Origin: Zygnema cylindricum
Lineage: Eukaryota > Streptophyta > Zygnematophyceae > Zygnematales > Zygnemataceae
Length of the DNA stretch: 29,127 bases
Assembly: GCA_037447655.1 (NCBI GenBank)
Contig: JBBHKE010001783.1
Location: 1 to 29,127 of the forward strand
Reading direction: 5' to 3'
The notes beneath the pieces were generated by a model that did not search any database, was not told the origin of the DNA, and was given only the letters and a program-made list of their open reading frames with translations. Position 1 is the stretch's first letter; each line of letters starts with the position of its first letter. Made by a program: the position numbers and the translations under genes. Shown piece by piece: positions 20,199 through 28,808 of this stretch.

Positions 20199-21391
20199 TG
20201 TTGGAATTCAAGTATTTTCTAGGTCTAGAGATTGCAAAATAAAAAGCAAAATAGTAGATATTGACAGCCTGCCTCTAACTCCTCCTCAAGTCCCCACACT
20301 TGTCGCAGTCACTGAAGACTGAAGGAGGAGTTAGCCATGGCTGCCTGTGCTGTCTAGAGGGAGACAGACAGTTGTTTTATAGGGGGTTTTCTGTAAAAGA
20401 TAGTTTCGCCAGGTCCAGGATTTGATCCTGGTACCTGCCACTTGTCAAACCGACAATAGCCGGTAGTCTTATCCAGATAGTCTTAATTATATTAAATATT
20501 AGGAGGTATGATATTTATTTAAATAGTTACTATAAGAATAATTCATTTAACTAGAACTATATGGATACTGCATAGAAACAGTTGTGGAAAGTACGACGTA
20601 CGGTACGATTACGAAATAAATACCGCGCGGTTTGTTTGACGCCGGAAAGAATACCGCGCAGGTATTTATGACGGCCACGATTGAAATCCAAATTGATCGG
20701 ACGGCCGCGAAGGATGCCGAGATCGCGGCGTACGATTTTGGCGGTTTGCGATCACCGCCACATTAAGTGACACGTGGTAACACTACATTGGATTGCGGCA
20801 ACTCCGGAGATTACGGGAACAAATCCGGATATGACACGTGTCGACATTTTTGCCATGTCGTACAGTGGCCGTACATAAAGTACACCGGCACGTGTACTTT
20901 TATGTACGATACAGTAATTTGATTGGTGCCGTACTTCAGTAGATAGAGTTTCAGAGAGGGAATAGGACTTAGATAAATTTTGGGTAGGCAGCTGCCTCTC
21001 CCAGAGAGCACCCTGTATAAATGGCAAACTTTGGCCAGCCATAACTATCAATTTACTTGACCATTTTCAGTGATTCTTTTTGCTGCGGACTCAGGGGAGT
21101 CTAGGCTACACAGGGGTGTAGTCGGTCAGAGTTTTTGTCTGCCAGGGTGGCTGTATTTCTAAGGGAAAGTCAAAGTGGGTGAATGTGTCCAAATCTCATA
21201 TTCTAACTTTGCATTCTGTGGTGGAACTGAGCACACAGAAAGTGTTATTTCACAGGGGTGAATCTATATTGGGGTTCTGACTGTCAAGGGGTCAGTCACT
21301 TGGGTTTATATTAACTTGGAGTCGGCACTATCTAGATTAGCTTCTTTTGGATCTGCATACTCTGAGGGCCAATGGAGGTCTCAGAGTTTCA
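20199..21391 (+). repeat. EC 5' LTR (1193 bp)
   Basis: It runs from TGTTGGAATTC to ...GAGTTTCA. It has a TATA box (TATAAA, 21016-21021), a CACGTGG G-box near 20771, an antisense tRNA-like module (about 20400-20480), and the gag ATG at 21372, 20 nt before its end. Compared with the 3' LTR it lacks one T in a CCAAAT(T)TGATC run. Confidence 0.95.
20400..20480 (-). other. tRNA-like module antisense in the EC 5' LTR
   Basis: CCAGGATCAAATCCTGG on the minus strand forms a perfect T-arm-like stem-loop, preceded by TACCGGCTATTG shared with the EA module. An identical copy is at about 23575-23655 in the 3' LTR. Confidence 0.45.
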
Positions 21392-23354
21392 GGTTATGGG
21401 CCCACCATCTAGGGTGCCTATGTTTGATGGAACAGGCTTCACGTATTGGGCGTTTACAATGGAGGGATTGCTTTTCGAGAAGCACTTATGGGGAATTGTT
21501 GCGGGACAAGTGAGATGTCCGCCACCTAGCTTTGGAGGAGCTTACTACGGAGAATCATCTGAGACTGTCCAGAATATCACCCGGAGTTCAGATGCAACGG
21601 AAGGTGAAGGGAAAAACCTTTCCGTGGATGGGGAAATAGGGGAGAAGGAAAAAGGGACACCTATGGTGAGGGGAGCTAGGCTCTCAGCTATGGTACCACA
21701 TGTAGGGATTAAAACTGAAGAAAATGACAGGAAAATATGGGAATACAAAAACACTATAGCAAAACATCTCATACTTAGATATGTGTCTAAGTCGATAGCT
21801 ATCACTCTTTTAAGTCTAACCAAGTCTTCGGAGATATGGGAAGCACTAACTCAGATTTATAAGAGTGAGACTATTCAGAGGCGGCAATTAGTAAAACAAG
21901 AAATAGATGCCTACGTTTATAAAGGCGGTAGCATGATAGAGTTTTGTAATGATATTGCTGCGTTATATGTTGAGCTTACTAGTGCGGGATATGTAGAATC
22001 TGAGGAGAGTAAGATTAATACACTAATTATGAAACTCCCAGATGAGTACGAAAACATAATTTGTCGTATGCAGGCAATGGATGGCTCCTCATGGACTTGG
22101 AGCTTTACCATGGGGATAATTCTTGTGAGGGAAAGCACTTTGGAGCTTCGTAGGGGAAAGGACAGGGTCAATGCATTTTCAGCTGGTGGTGATTGGCGGA
22201 ATCGTGATGAGAGGAACGGCGGTGACGAGCGGAAGCGTGATGAGAAGAACGGTGGTGACGAGCGGAAGCGTGATGAGAGAAAGAAAGACAAAGGTAAACC
22301 TTATCGGAACTTTGGTGGAAAGAGAGGGAGAGGAAAAGGCACGGGAGCTTTGAAAAAAGGGGTTTGCTTCTTTTGTAGGGAACCGGGTCATTATATGGAG
22401 GAATGCCCTTGTTTGGAAAAACTTAGAAGTTGGAATGTGGATGAGGAGGACGAAGAGGAAGAGGAGAAAGAGGATGAAGAAAAATTGGAGCTTCTTCACA
22501 TCGGTAGAATGGGGAAGAGAGAAAAGTACACAGAAATAGGACGAAGGCAACAGTGTGCTTTTGGAGGTATAAGGGAAGTAAAGAGAGAGGAGATACTTGA
22601 GGATGTCAAGGAGTGTAGAGTATATGATTTAGAAATGAGAAAGTCAGATCTAGGATCCATAAGTGAAAACGGGAAAGATAAAATTAATGAGGATAATTTT
22701 ATACACAATAGGGAAACAGAAAACTGGTCGGAAAGGGAGACTTCAACGGATTCCGAGGAAAGGGGAGAAGTGAAACTCGAAGAGGTTTTAAAGGATAGGG
22801 GAGAAGAGAAATATTTGATTAAAGGTTTAGGGGAGAAGAAATATTTATTGGGAACTAAATTAGAAAGTAATAGTGGAAAGAATTCCATGGAAGAGAGTGA
22901 GGGAAGTTCAGAAAATGGGGTAATTATCATGGATAAAAATATGAGTACGAAAGATATAGATCTTATGAGGAACTTAGTGGGGACTAGTGGTTTTTGGGAA
23001 TATTTGGGGGTGGATGGATTTGACATCACTACTTGGTGTGACGAAGATGTGCCTGTAAAAGGGTTAGCATCTAGGTGTATGTTGCAGATTGGAAATGGGG
23101 CTGGCTATTTGGATCGCAAGAGGGAAATCGGTTTGTGTGTGGATGAAAGAGTGATGAAGTGGATAAAATCTTTGCTTGAATTTAAGAAAAATGGGATGTT
23201 AAATAAAATGTGTGATATAATTATCATTTCAGTTCATTTAATGCACTGTGTTAAATACTTAAGTTTTATGAAAGGAAAAGGAAAAAGGAAAAAGAAAAGG
23301 AAAAAGGGGAGGGGATGTTTGTTTACTTGTTTGTGGGAGTTGAAAGAAAAATAG
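21372..23354 (+). CDS. EC Gag fused to a condensed, inactive Pol remnant (660 aa)
   Basis: The ATG is in the 5' LTR and the frame crosses the primer site. Residues about 16-45 (VPMFDGTGFTYWAFTMEGLL) and 115-240 (KIWEALTQIY-like helices, RRQLVKQEID, MIEFCNDIAALY, MKLPDEYENI) are the copia capsid (UBN2-type) region. An RDERNGGDERK 11-residue unit repeats at about 278-303. The CCHC zinc knuckle CFFCREPGHYMEEC is 332-345. An acidic Glu-rich stretch follows. Then come short in-frame pieces of pol: EDVKECRVYDLE (410, integrase end), IKGLGEKKYLLGTKLE (483, RT), NGVIIMDKNMS (RT tail), LVGTSGFWEYLG and DITTWCDE (535 on, RNase H) and KWIKSLLEF. DSGAS, DDE, YVDD and EAEYMA are missing. A basic tail, KGKGKRKKKRKKGRG, has no match in relatives. 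No stop or frameshift interrupts it, which argues for selection on the protein or a very recent origin. Confidence 0.9.
   Translation: MEVSEFQVMGPPSRVPMFDGTGFTYWAFTMEGLLFEKHLWGIVAGQVRCPPPSFGGAYYGESSETVQNITRSSDATEGEGKNLSVDGEIGEKEKGTPMVRGARLSAMVPHVGIKTEENDRKIWEYKNTIAKHLILRYVSKSIAITLLSLTKSSEIWEALTQIYKSETIQRRQLVKQEIDAYVYKGGSMIEFCNDIAALYVELTSAGYVESEESKINTLIMKLPDEYENIICRMQAMDGSSWTWSFTMGIILVRESTLELRRGKDRVNAFSAGGDWRNRDERNGGDERKRDEKNGGDERKRDERKKDKGKPYRNFGGKRGRGKGTGALKKGVCFFCREPGHYMEECPCLEKLRSWNVDEEDEEEEEKEDEEKLELLHIGRMGKREKYTEIGRRQQCAFGGIREVKREEILEDVKECRVYDLEMRKSDLGSISENGKDKINEDNFIHNRETENWSERETSTDSEERGEVKLEEVLKDRGEEKYLIKGLGEKKYLLGTKLESNSGKNSMEESEGSSENGVIIMDKNMSTKDIDLMRNLVGTSGFWEYLGVDGFDITTWCDEDVPVKGLASRCMLQIGNGAGYLDRKREIGLCVDERVMKWIKSLLEFKKNGMLNKMCDIIIISVHLMHCVKYLSFMKGKGKRKKKRKKGRGCLFTCLWELKEK
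21392..21407 (+). promoter_or_regulatory. EC primer binding site: internal initiator tRNA-Met (half-tRNA)
   Basis: GGTTATGGGCCCACCA follows the LTR end without a gap. It is the complement of the anticodon-arm region of plant initiator tRNA-Met (TGGTGGGCCCATAACC, recalled), not of the tRNA 3' end. This matches the half-tRNA priming known for Drosophila copia. The site lies inside the gag reading frame. Confidence 0.8.
22203..22279 (+). repeat. 33-bp in-frame tandem repeat in EC gag
   Basis: The unit starting CGTGATGAGA begins at 22203, 22236 and 22269 (the third partial). It encodes the charged RDERNGGDERK repeat just before the zinc knuckle. Confidence 0.85.
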
Positions 23355-23359
23355 ACTAG

Positions 23360-23372
23360 AAAATAAGGGGAG
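23360..23372 (+). promoter_or_regulatory. EC polypurine tract
   Basis: AAAATAAGGGGAG lies directly before the 3' LTR. A second, longer purine run lies at about 23270-23315 and codes for the basic C-terminal tail. Confidence 0.9.
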
Positions 23373-24566
23373 TGTTGGAATTCAAGTATTTTCTAGGTCT
23401 AGAGATTGCAAAATAAAAAGCAAAATAGTAGATATTGACAGCCTGCCTCTAACTCCTCCTCAAGTCCCCACACTTGTCGCAGTCACTGAAGACTGAAGGA
23501 GGAGTTAGCCATGGCTGCCTGTGCTGTCTAGAGGGAGACAGACAGTTGTTTTATAGGGGGTTTTCTGTAAAAGATAGTTTCGCCAGGTCCAGGATTTGAT
23601 CCTGGTACCTGCCACTTGTCAAACCGACAATAGCCGGTAGTCTTATCCAGATAGTCTTAATTATATTAAATATTAGGAGGTATGATATTTATTTAAATAG
23701 TTACTATAAGAATAATTCATTTAACTAGAACTATATGGATACTGCATAGAAACAGTTGTGGAAAGTACGACGTACGGTACGATTACGAAATAAATACCGC
23801 GCGGTTTGTTTGACGCCGGAAAGAATACCGCGCAGGTATTTATGACGGCCACGATTGAAATCCAAATTTGATCGGACGGCCGCGAAGGATGCCGAGATCG
23901 CGGCGTACGATTTTGGCGGTTTGCGATCACCGCCACATTAAGTGACACGTGGTAACACTACATTGGATTGCGGCAACTCCGGAGATTACGGGAACAAATC
24001 CGGATATGACACGTGTCGACATTTTTGCCATGTCGTACAATGGCCGTACATAAAGTACACCGGCACCTGTACTTTTATGTACGATACAGTAATTTGATTG
24101 GTGCCGTACTTCAGTAGATAGAGTTTTAGAGAGGGAATAGGACTTAGATAAATTTTGGGTAGGCAGCTGCCTCTCCCAGAGAGCACCCTGTATAAATGGC
24201 AAACTTTGGCCAGCCATAACTATCAATTTACTTGACCATTTTCAGTGATTCTTTTTGCTGCGGACTCAGGGGAGTCTAGGCTACACAGGGGTGTAGTCGG
24301 TCAGAGTTTTTGTCTGCCAGGGTGGCTGTATTTCTAAGGGAAAGTCAAAGTGGGTGAATGTGTCCAAATCTCATATTCTAACTTTGCATTCTGTGGTGGA
24401 ACTGAGCACACAGAAAGTGTTATTTCACAGGGGTGAATCTATATTGGGGTTCTGACTGTCAAGGGGTCAGTCACTTGGGTTTATATTAACTTGGAGTCGG
24501 CACTATCTAGATTAGCTTCTTTTGGATCTGCATACTCTGAGGGCCAATGGAGGTCTCAGAGTTTCA
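23373..24566 (+). repeat. EC 3' LTR (1194 bp)
   Basis: Near-identical copy of 20199-21391, starting TGTTGGAATTC and ending GAGTTTCA. TATA box at 24191-24196. Visible differences: one extra T, CGTACAATGG for CGTACAGTGG, GGCACCTGT for GGCACGTGT, and GAGTTTTAG for GAGTTTCAG. Confidence 0.95.
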
Positions 24567-24571
24567 TACCG
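24567..24571. repeat. EC target site duplication, right (TACCG)
   Basis: TACCG directly follows the EC 3' LTR and matches 20194-20198. Confidence 0.95.
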
Positions 24572-25354
24572 CTAAAGTTACAACCGTACAAAGAAATGAC
24601 AAAAAAATTGAGTTCAATTTGCGTCATGTTTGAATTTAGGAAGTACGACAAGTTGTCGTCTTGCCTTTTTCTAGCCCACAATCACGTTATCTTTGAACAA
24701 ATCTTAAAACACTTCGGCGATGGGTTCTAAATAAAGTAACACCGCTTTCAAAAATAGAAAAACATATTCGCACATGTCAAAAAATTTCAAAAGTTTTTGA
24801 CGACAAGAGGTTAAACATTAATTAACATTGAAAAAACATGAAGGAAGCAATCCGGTTATACCAATGTAATTAAAATATTTGAATGAAATAGAAATCTAAA
24901 AAGGAAATTCAAATATACAGATGGAATGAAATTATACTAATATAAATGGAATGAAAGATTATAAGCGGAATACAGTCCTATAAATGAAATACAAATCTAC
25001 AAATGAAAAAAGAAATATGACATCGGATAAACATAACGTGCTTAAATATAACATTTACTGTTGTAATATTGAGAGAGTCTCCACATTTTTTTTTCGAATA
25101 TTCAATATACTTATTATTTTTTTTCTAATTACCGATGTGATCGTGTCTTTCACCTTAAATGCGTCCATTTCCTTTGTTGCTCACATGATAGAGAGTTAAT
25201 ATTGGTTCACAAAACTATTCCTGACACTGTTGGTACTATCGCTAAGTGGGATATTTTGTTTGATAAGAGGTTTCACATATTATTATTTCATCTCGTATTG
25301 ATAGTTTTTTACTCGGTGGTGCCTGTTGTATATTTGGTGACATTTTTTTAGTTG
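24572..25354. other. AT-rich non-coding DNA right of EC
   Basis: I see no gene here. 24811-25012 is one copy of a dispersed direct repeat (annotated separately). The remainder is low-complexity AT-rich sequence. Confidence 0.55.
24811..25012 (+). repeat. Dispersed direct repeat, copy 1
   Basis: It shares TTAACATTG, CATGAAGGAA and then CGGTTATACCAATGTAAT with 27510-27692, followed in both by stretches built of AAATGAAATACAAAT-like words of about 15 bp. Confidence 0.8.
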
Positions 25355-25730
25355 ACCTTGCCGATTAAAGTAGGTCAAGATGCACAACATGTTGGAGTAG
25401 CCCGACGTGATAGGATTAATGAAGAGCGAGATGTGTGCACATTGAGGTACTATGGATGACTTTATTCCAATGGAGGTTAAGATATTTGGTTGCCTAGGAG
25501 TAACTTTGGACGATTTTTTTTTACTTGTGGTCGGTGCTCTTTCGAGAGCGAACCTTAGGAGTCCTGCTTCGTTCCTTATATCTTTTTATCATCCACGTTT
25601 ATTCCCGGCTTTACAACAAGTGCAAGCTTCTATTCTTCTTCCATCCTCTTTTGTTGTTTTAGGTCACAAACATGTTACAAAATTCCCTCCACATGCTCCC
25701 CCGAGCTTGTGGAACTTACAAGGTTGATTT
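25355..25730 (+). pseudogene. Decayed coding remnant, not recognised
   Basis: One frame reads IKVGQDAQHVGVARRDRINE up to a stop at about 25458. An overlapping frame opened at 25452 continues MDDFIPMEVKIFGCLG, ALSRANLRSPASFL, SFYHPRLFPALQQVQASILL and VTKFPPHAPPSLW. The composition (amphipathic helix, charged and hydrophobic alternation, Pro-rich end) looks protein-like rather than random, and the two frames join sensibly by a frameshift. I cannot name the family. Confidence 0.4.
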
Positions 25731-25756
25731 TAGGTGTTTATCTAGGTTGTGTATGT

Positions 25757-25990
25757 GGTGTAAGGTTCATTGTGTCTTTGTTAGTGTTAACGTCTTTTTC
25801 GCCAATTAGAACATCTTCTCTCCGTGCACACTTGTCCGATTGTCAATCTGATGATAAGACTGAAAAGGTGACAATTGTCACCTTCCGTTTGACAGTGTTT
25901 AATCGAATTTTGGGCGATTGTGCCGTAAAAAGATGTATTAAGTGGCGAAATAAATAGAACATTTATAACAATTCGTGGTGTAGCTCACCC
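25757..25990. repeat. MITE-like foldback element, copy 1
   Basis: The left side has GTGTTAACG then TTCGCCAATTAGAACATCT; the right side, reverse-complemented, has TTTCGCCACTTAATACATCT. A perfect 20-bp palindrome (25865-25884, AAGGTGACAATTGTCACCTT) sits near the centre. Its arms resemble those of the element at 26099-26320. Ends are approximate. Confidence 0.5.
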
Positions 25991-26098
25991 AAAACACATC
26001 ACAATATGATATCATTATTTGTTAGGTCGAGGCTCCTCCTTTTGACGTGAATATGACAGGTGTAGCAAAACCGGATATTCCCGCAAAATGGTATAAAC

Positions 26099-26320
26099 AC
26101 TACACCCTGTATCACTATTAGTGTTAATAATTTTTCGCCACTTAAAACATCTTTTCTGTGTACACACTTCTCTGATTTTCAAATGGGCACGGTCAATTGA
26201 AGGCTAAGAATCTTACCTTTCAATCACAGTTGTCAACTCCTTCAATCCGACATGTGTGTACGAAGAAAGGATGTTTTAAGAGAGAAAAAACATTAACACT
26301 AATAACGATACACAGTGTGG
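26099..26320. repeat. MITE-like foldback element, copy 2
   Basis: The left arm (CTGTATCACTATTAGTGTTA then TTTTTCGCCACTTAAAACAT) matches the reverse complement of the right arm (GTGTATCGTTATTAGTGTTA, then CTCTTAAAACATCCTTTCT), over some 60-70 bp per arm. No ORF inside. Its arms resemble copy 1. Target duplication not resolved. Confidence 0.65.
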
Positions 26321-27277
26321 CTCAACACTAGTTAAAGCCTTATTAAGCATAGGCAAAAAAATTGCAACTACATGTCGCCGACTGTTCCTGTTGGATTTGT
26401 CGAATTTAAGTTGCGACTTATTCGAATCGTTTAAAGAACTAACATAAAGAAAAAAACAATTAATACAAGTGCCATTTTTTGTCAAAAGGGTAAGAGAAAA
26501 CCGGCACCGAATTAGTGTCACTAATGCTAAAGGCGTCGCAAAATTGTGACATTATGACATTTGTGGTCAACAAAAACGACATTCCTCTTGAAATCTTTTC
26601 AAAAGAGAGATAATGGGACATGACCTTTCAAAAAAACAACTCTTCAAAACTCTTTCGAGCAAAGGTCAGCTGCGAAACAAACGTCCATTACAAAAAACAA
26701 AAATACAAACATTTACAGAAAATGAGAAGAAACAACCAACACAAGAAATTAATATTGTTGAAACAACGACATTGAACAATATTGGATGTGGGAAAACATT
26801 TTATGGTATTTTGACCAAAATAAAATACGTACTTTGTACTATACGTACTTCACTTAAATTAGCACTCAAAGCGTATGAAAAAGGAATTGTTATTTGTTTA
26901 TTAAATTGCTAATCCGGCAAATTTATTTTGACACAGCACAAAGCCTGGTGGCCTTTCTGGACAGAAAAATAGTTGGCAAAAAAAATGGAAACTTTGCCCA
27001 AAATACGGTCCACCCTTCATACTATACGTACTTGAAAGAACGTACAGTACACAGTAAAGAACATACAGAAAGAAATATATTACGTACAGTATGGAATAAA
27101 GTACAATGCGAAATGAGGTACGGTAGATACAGTTTATTCTATGATTCTGTTACAGCGATGAGACCTCCGGGCCGGTCGGGACAAGGCTTTAGAAATGGGA
27201 ATTCGGGAGATGAATTAACCAGCCAAACGAGTTTCTCGCGAAGTGTGAGAGGTTTCCTGCAGCACAACCGCATTTAC
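26321..27277. other. Non-coding DNA, no gene recognised
   Basis: Two A-rich open frames (26613-26912 and 26894-27304) look like chance frames. From about 26820 to 27140, TACGTACTT and GTACAGTA words are dense, similar in flavour to the LTR promoter regions, but I could not align it to an LTR. Confidence 0.45.
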
Positions 27278-27540
27278 ACATTGATTAAGCATCAATTAAC
27301 ATAGATTAACATTAATGAACATTGATTAAACATCATTTTACATAGATTAAACATTAATGAACATTGATTAAACATCAATTAACATAGATTAACATTAATG
27401 AACATTGATTAAACATCAATGAACATAGATTAAACATTGATGAACATTGATTAAAATGGATTAACATAGAATAAACATTAATGAACATTGATTTAACATC
27501 AATTAACATAGATTAAACAATAATTAACATTGATTAAACA
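27278..27540 (+). repeat. Minisatellite, ~41-42 bp unit, six copies
   Basis: Units begin ACATTGATTAAACATC and continue AATTAACATAGATTAAACA, then TTAATGA. Six fairly regular units plus a partial one run into the dispersed repeat at 27510. A shorter sub-period of about 14 bp (ACATNGATTAA) is visible. Confidence 0.9.
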
Positions 27541-27692
27541 TGATGGAAACAACTCGGTTATACCAATGTAATGGAAATATATAAATGAAATGAAAATCAA
27601 AAAATGAAATGCAAATAAAACGATGAAATGAATATATCCAAATGAAATAAAATCTACAAGTGAAATACGAATATACCGATGAAATAAATACT
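27510..27692 (+). repeat. Dispersed direct repeat, copy 2
   Basis: It matches 24811-25012 in the same orientation, including CGGTTATACCAATGTAAT, with a downstream array of ATGAAAT words. Confidence 0.8.
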
Positions 27693-28260
27693 CCATTGCA
27701 GACATTTTTTTATAGATTTGGCTTTTCTTTTTTTTGCTACTATTATTTGGTTGAGGAAAAATAGTATTATTAATGCCTTTTTAAAAATAATTTATATTAG
27801 TAAAACATTATAAGGAGGGGGGTCTTTTTTCTTACCCGCACTCGAGGAGGGGGGGAGGGTAGTGGAAGCAAGGTTCAGTTCCTAAAGTTTGAAAGCAAGT
27901 TGGTCTGTAAAAAAACAAAACAGAAAAACAATAAAAAAACAAAACAAGAGTACAAAAAACAAAAGAAAAATGAACAATGAAAATCGTTAATAGAATCATA
28001 AGGAAGCACACAAAACAAAAAACCACGAAAAACAAAATACTCACAATTTTTTTTTTCTTAAAACCGAAAGCTCTATTGACAGCTTGATCTTTAACCAAAA
28101 CCTTTTTTGATTTAAACGGAAAATAATAGGATCAATTTCAAATAATTTATGGAATTTCGACCGAAACCACGATATTTCCGATTGATTTTATTCAAGACGA
28201 TTGAGATTTTCTTAAAAGGATAAGTGGAGAAAAGACACGGAACAATTCGGTGATAATATG
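27693..28260. other. Low-complexity A/T-rich DNA
   Basis: Includes a G-rich patch near 27815-27860 and an AAACAAAAC-type stretch at about 27905-28045. No gene is seen. Confidence 0.6.
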
Positions 28261-28267
28261 ATAAACG

Positions 28268-28355
28268 GCTTTGGGGAGAGGGAGAGGGAGGGAGAGAGGG
28301 AGAGAGAGGAAAAGAGAGGGAGAGGGAGATGAAGGGGCAAGGAGAGAGAGAGGGG
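28268..28355 (+). repeat. GA-rich microsatellite
   Basis: Imperfect GGGAGA/GAGAGG repeat of about 85 bp, ending directly at the probable LTR start TGTTAAGGG. Confidence 0.85.
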
Positions 28356-28421
28356 TGTTAAGGGTAATTTCCGGAAATTTTCCATACGTCAACCATAGTT
28401 TCATTTTGTCTTAGGTCAACC

Positions 28422-28581
28422 GAGACCGTACTCCACTTATTCAAGTACGGTCTCGTCCACTTAGTCTTTTGTCCTACGAGAACAAAGACCGTACTCCACT
28501 TATTCGAGTGCGGTCTCGTCCACTTTAGTCTCATTTGTCCTATGTGAACAAGACCGTACTCCACTTATTCAAGTGCGGTCT
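28422..28581 (+). repeat. Three tandem hairpin units (63-65 bp) in the probable LTR
   Basis: Each unit has arms AGACCGTACT and AGTRCGGTCT around CCACTTATTCRA: arms at 28423-28432/28444-28453, 28486-28495/28507-28516 and 28551-28560/28572-28581. They sit about 150-300 bp upstream of the TATA box, a place typical for enhancer repeats. Confidence 0.85.
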
Positions 28582-28727
28582 TATAATTGTACTTTTGGTC
28601 TTATTCTTTCCTTTTCTTTTCGTCAGTCAACTTTGTCTAATAGATTTGGTCTTTGTGTAGCCGCCCAAATCTACTTTGTGTAGCGTAGTTCAGTACTACG
28701 CACAGTAATTAGCATTTTGTAACTTTG

Positions 28728-28734
28728 TATAAAA
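28728..28734 (+). promoter_or_regulatory. TATA box of the right-hand copia element
   Basis: TATAAAA in TTTGTATAAAAGG, the same TTGTATAAA context as in the E1 LTR. Confidence 0.6.
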
Positions 28735-28808
28735 GGATCTCGTTTCATAATGAAATTATCAATCTCGATCACACAATTCAAATGTTTTGACTCTCTCTAT
28801 CTTTTATT

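Larger units (their letters stand above)
20199..24566 (+). mobile_element. EC: complete, young non-autonomous Ty1/copia element
   Basis: 4368 bp with LTRs at 20199-21391 and 23373-24566, TACCG duplications on both sides, a primer binding site at 21392, a polypurine tract at 23360-23372 and one long ORF. The LTRs differ by three substitutions and one 1-bp indel that I can see, so the insertion is recent. The enzyme domains needed for movement are absent or collapsed, so it depends on enzymes made elsewhere. It is inserted about 15 bp right of the E2 LTR. Confidence 0.95.

Noticed and set aside
20752-21051. 99-codon minus-strand ORF, duplicated at 23927-24226
   Set aside because: Duplicate only because it lies in the two EC LTRs. 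No domain, and the other LTRs do not keep the frame.
22496-23029. 177-codon Ser/Phe-rich minus-strand ORF
   Set aside because: It is antisense to the purine-rich EC gag-pol frame and has the composition expected of such a shadow.
24572-24740. Continuation of the MTase element's RT to the right of EC
   Set aside because: No RT-like words or matching frame; the EC flanks rejoin E2-adjacent DNA, not the MTase element.
26613-27304. Two plus-strand ORFs as host genes
   Set aside because: Lys/Thr-rich, no recognisable motif, in A-rich DNA; one runs into the minisatellite. Likely chance frames.
27278-27540. CRISPR array
   Set aside because: The units are contiguous tandem repeats without unique spacers, in a eukaryotic context.
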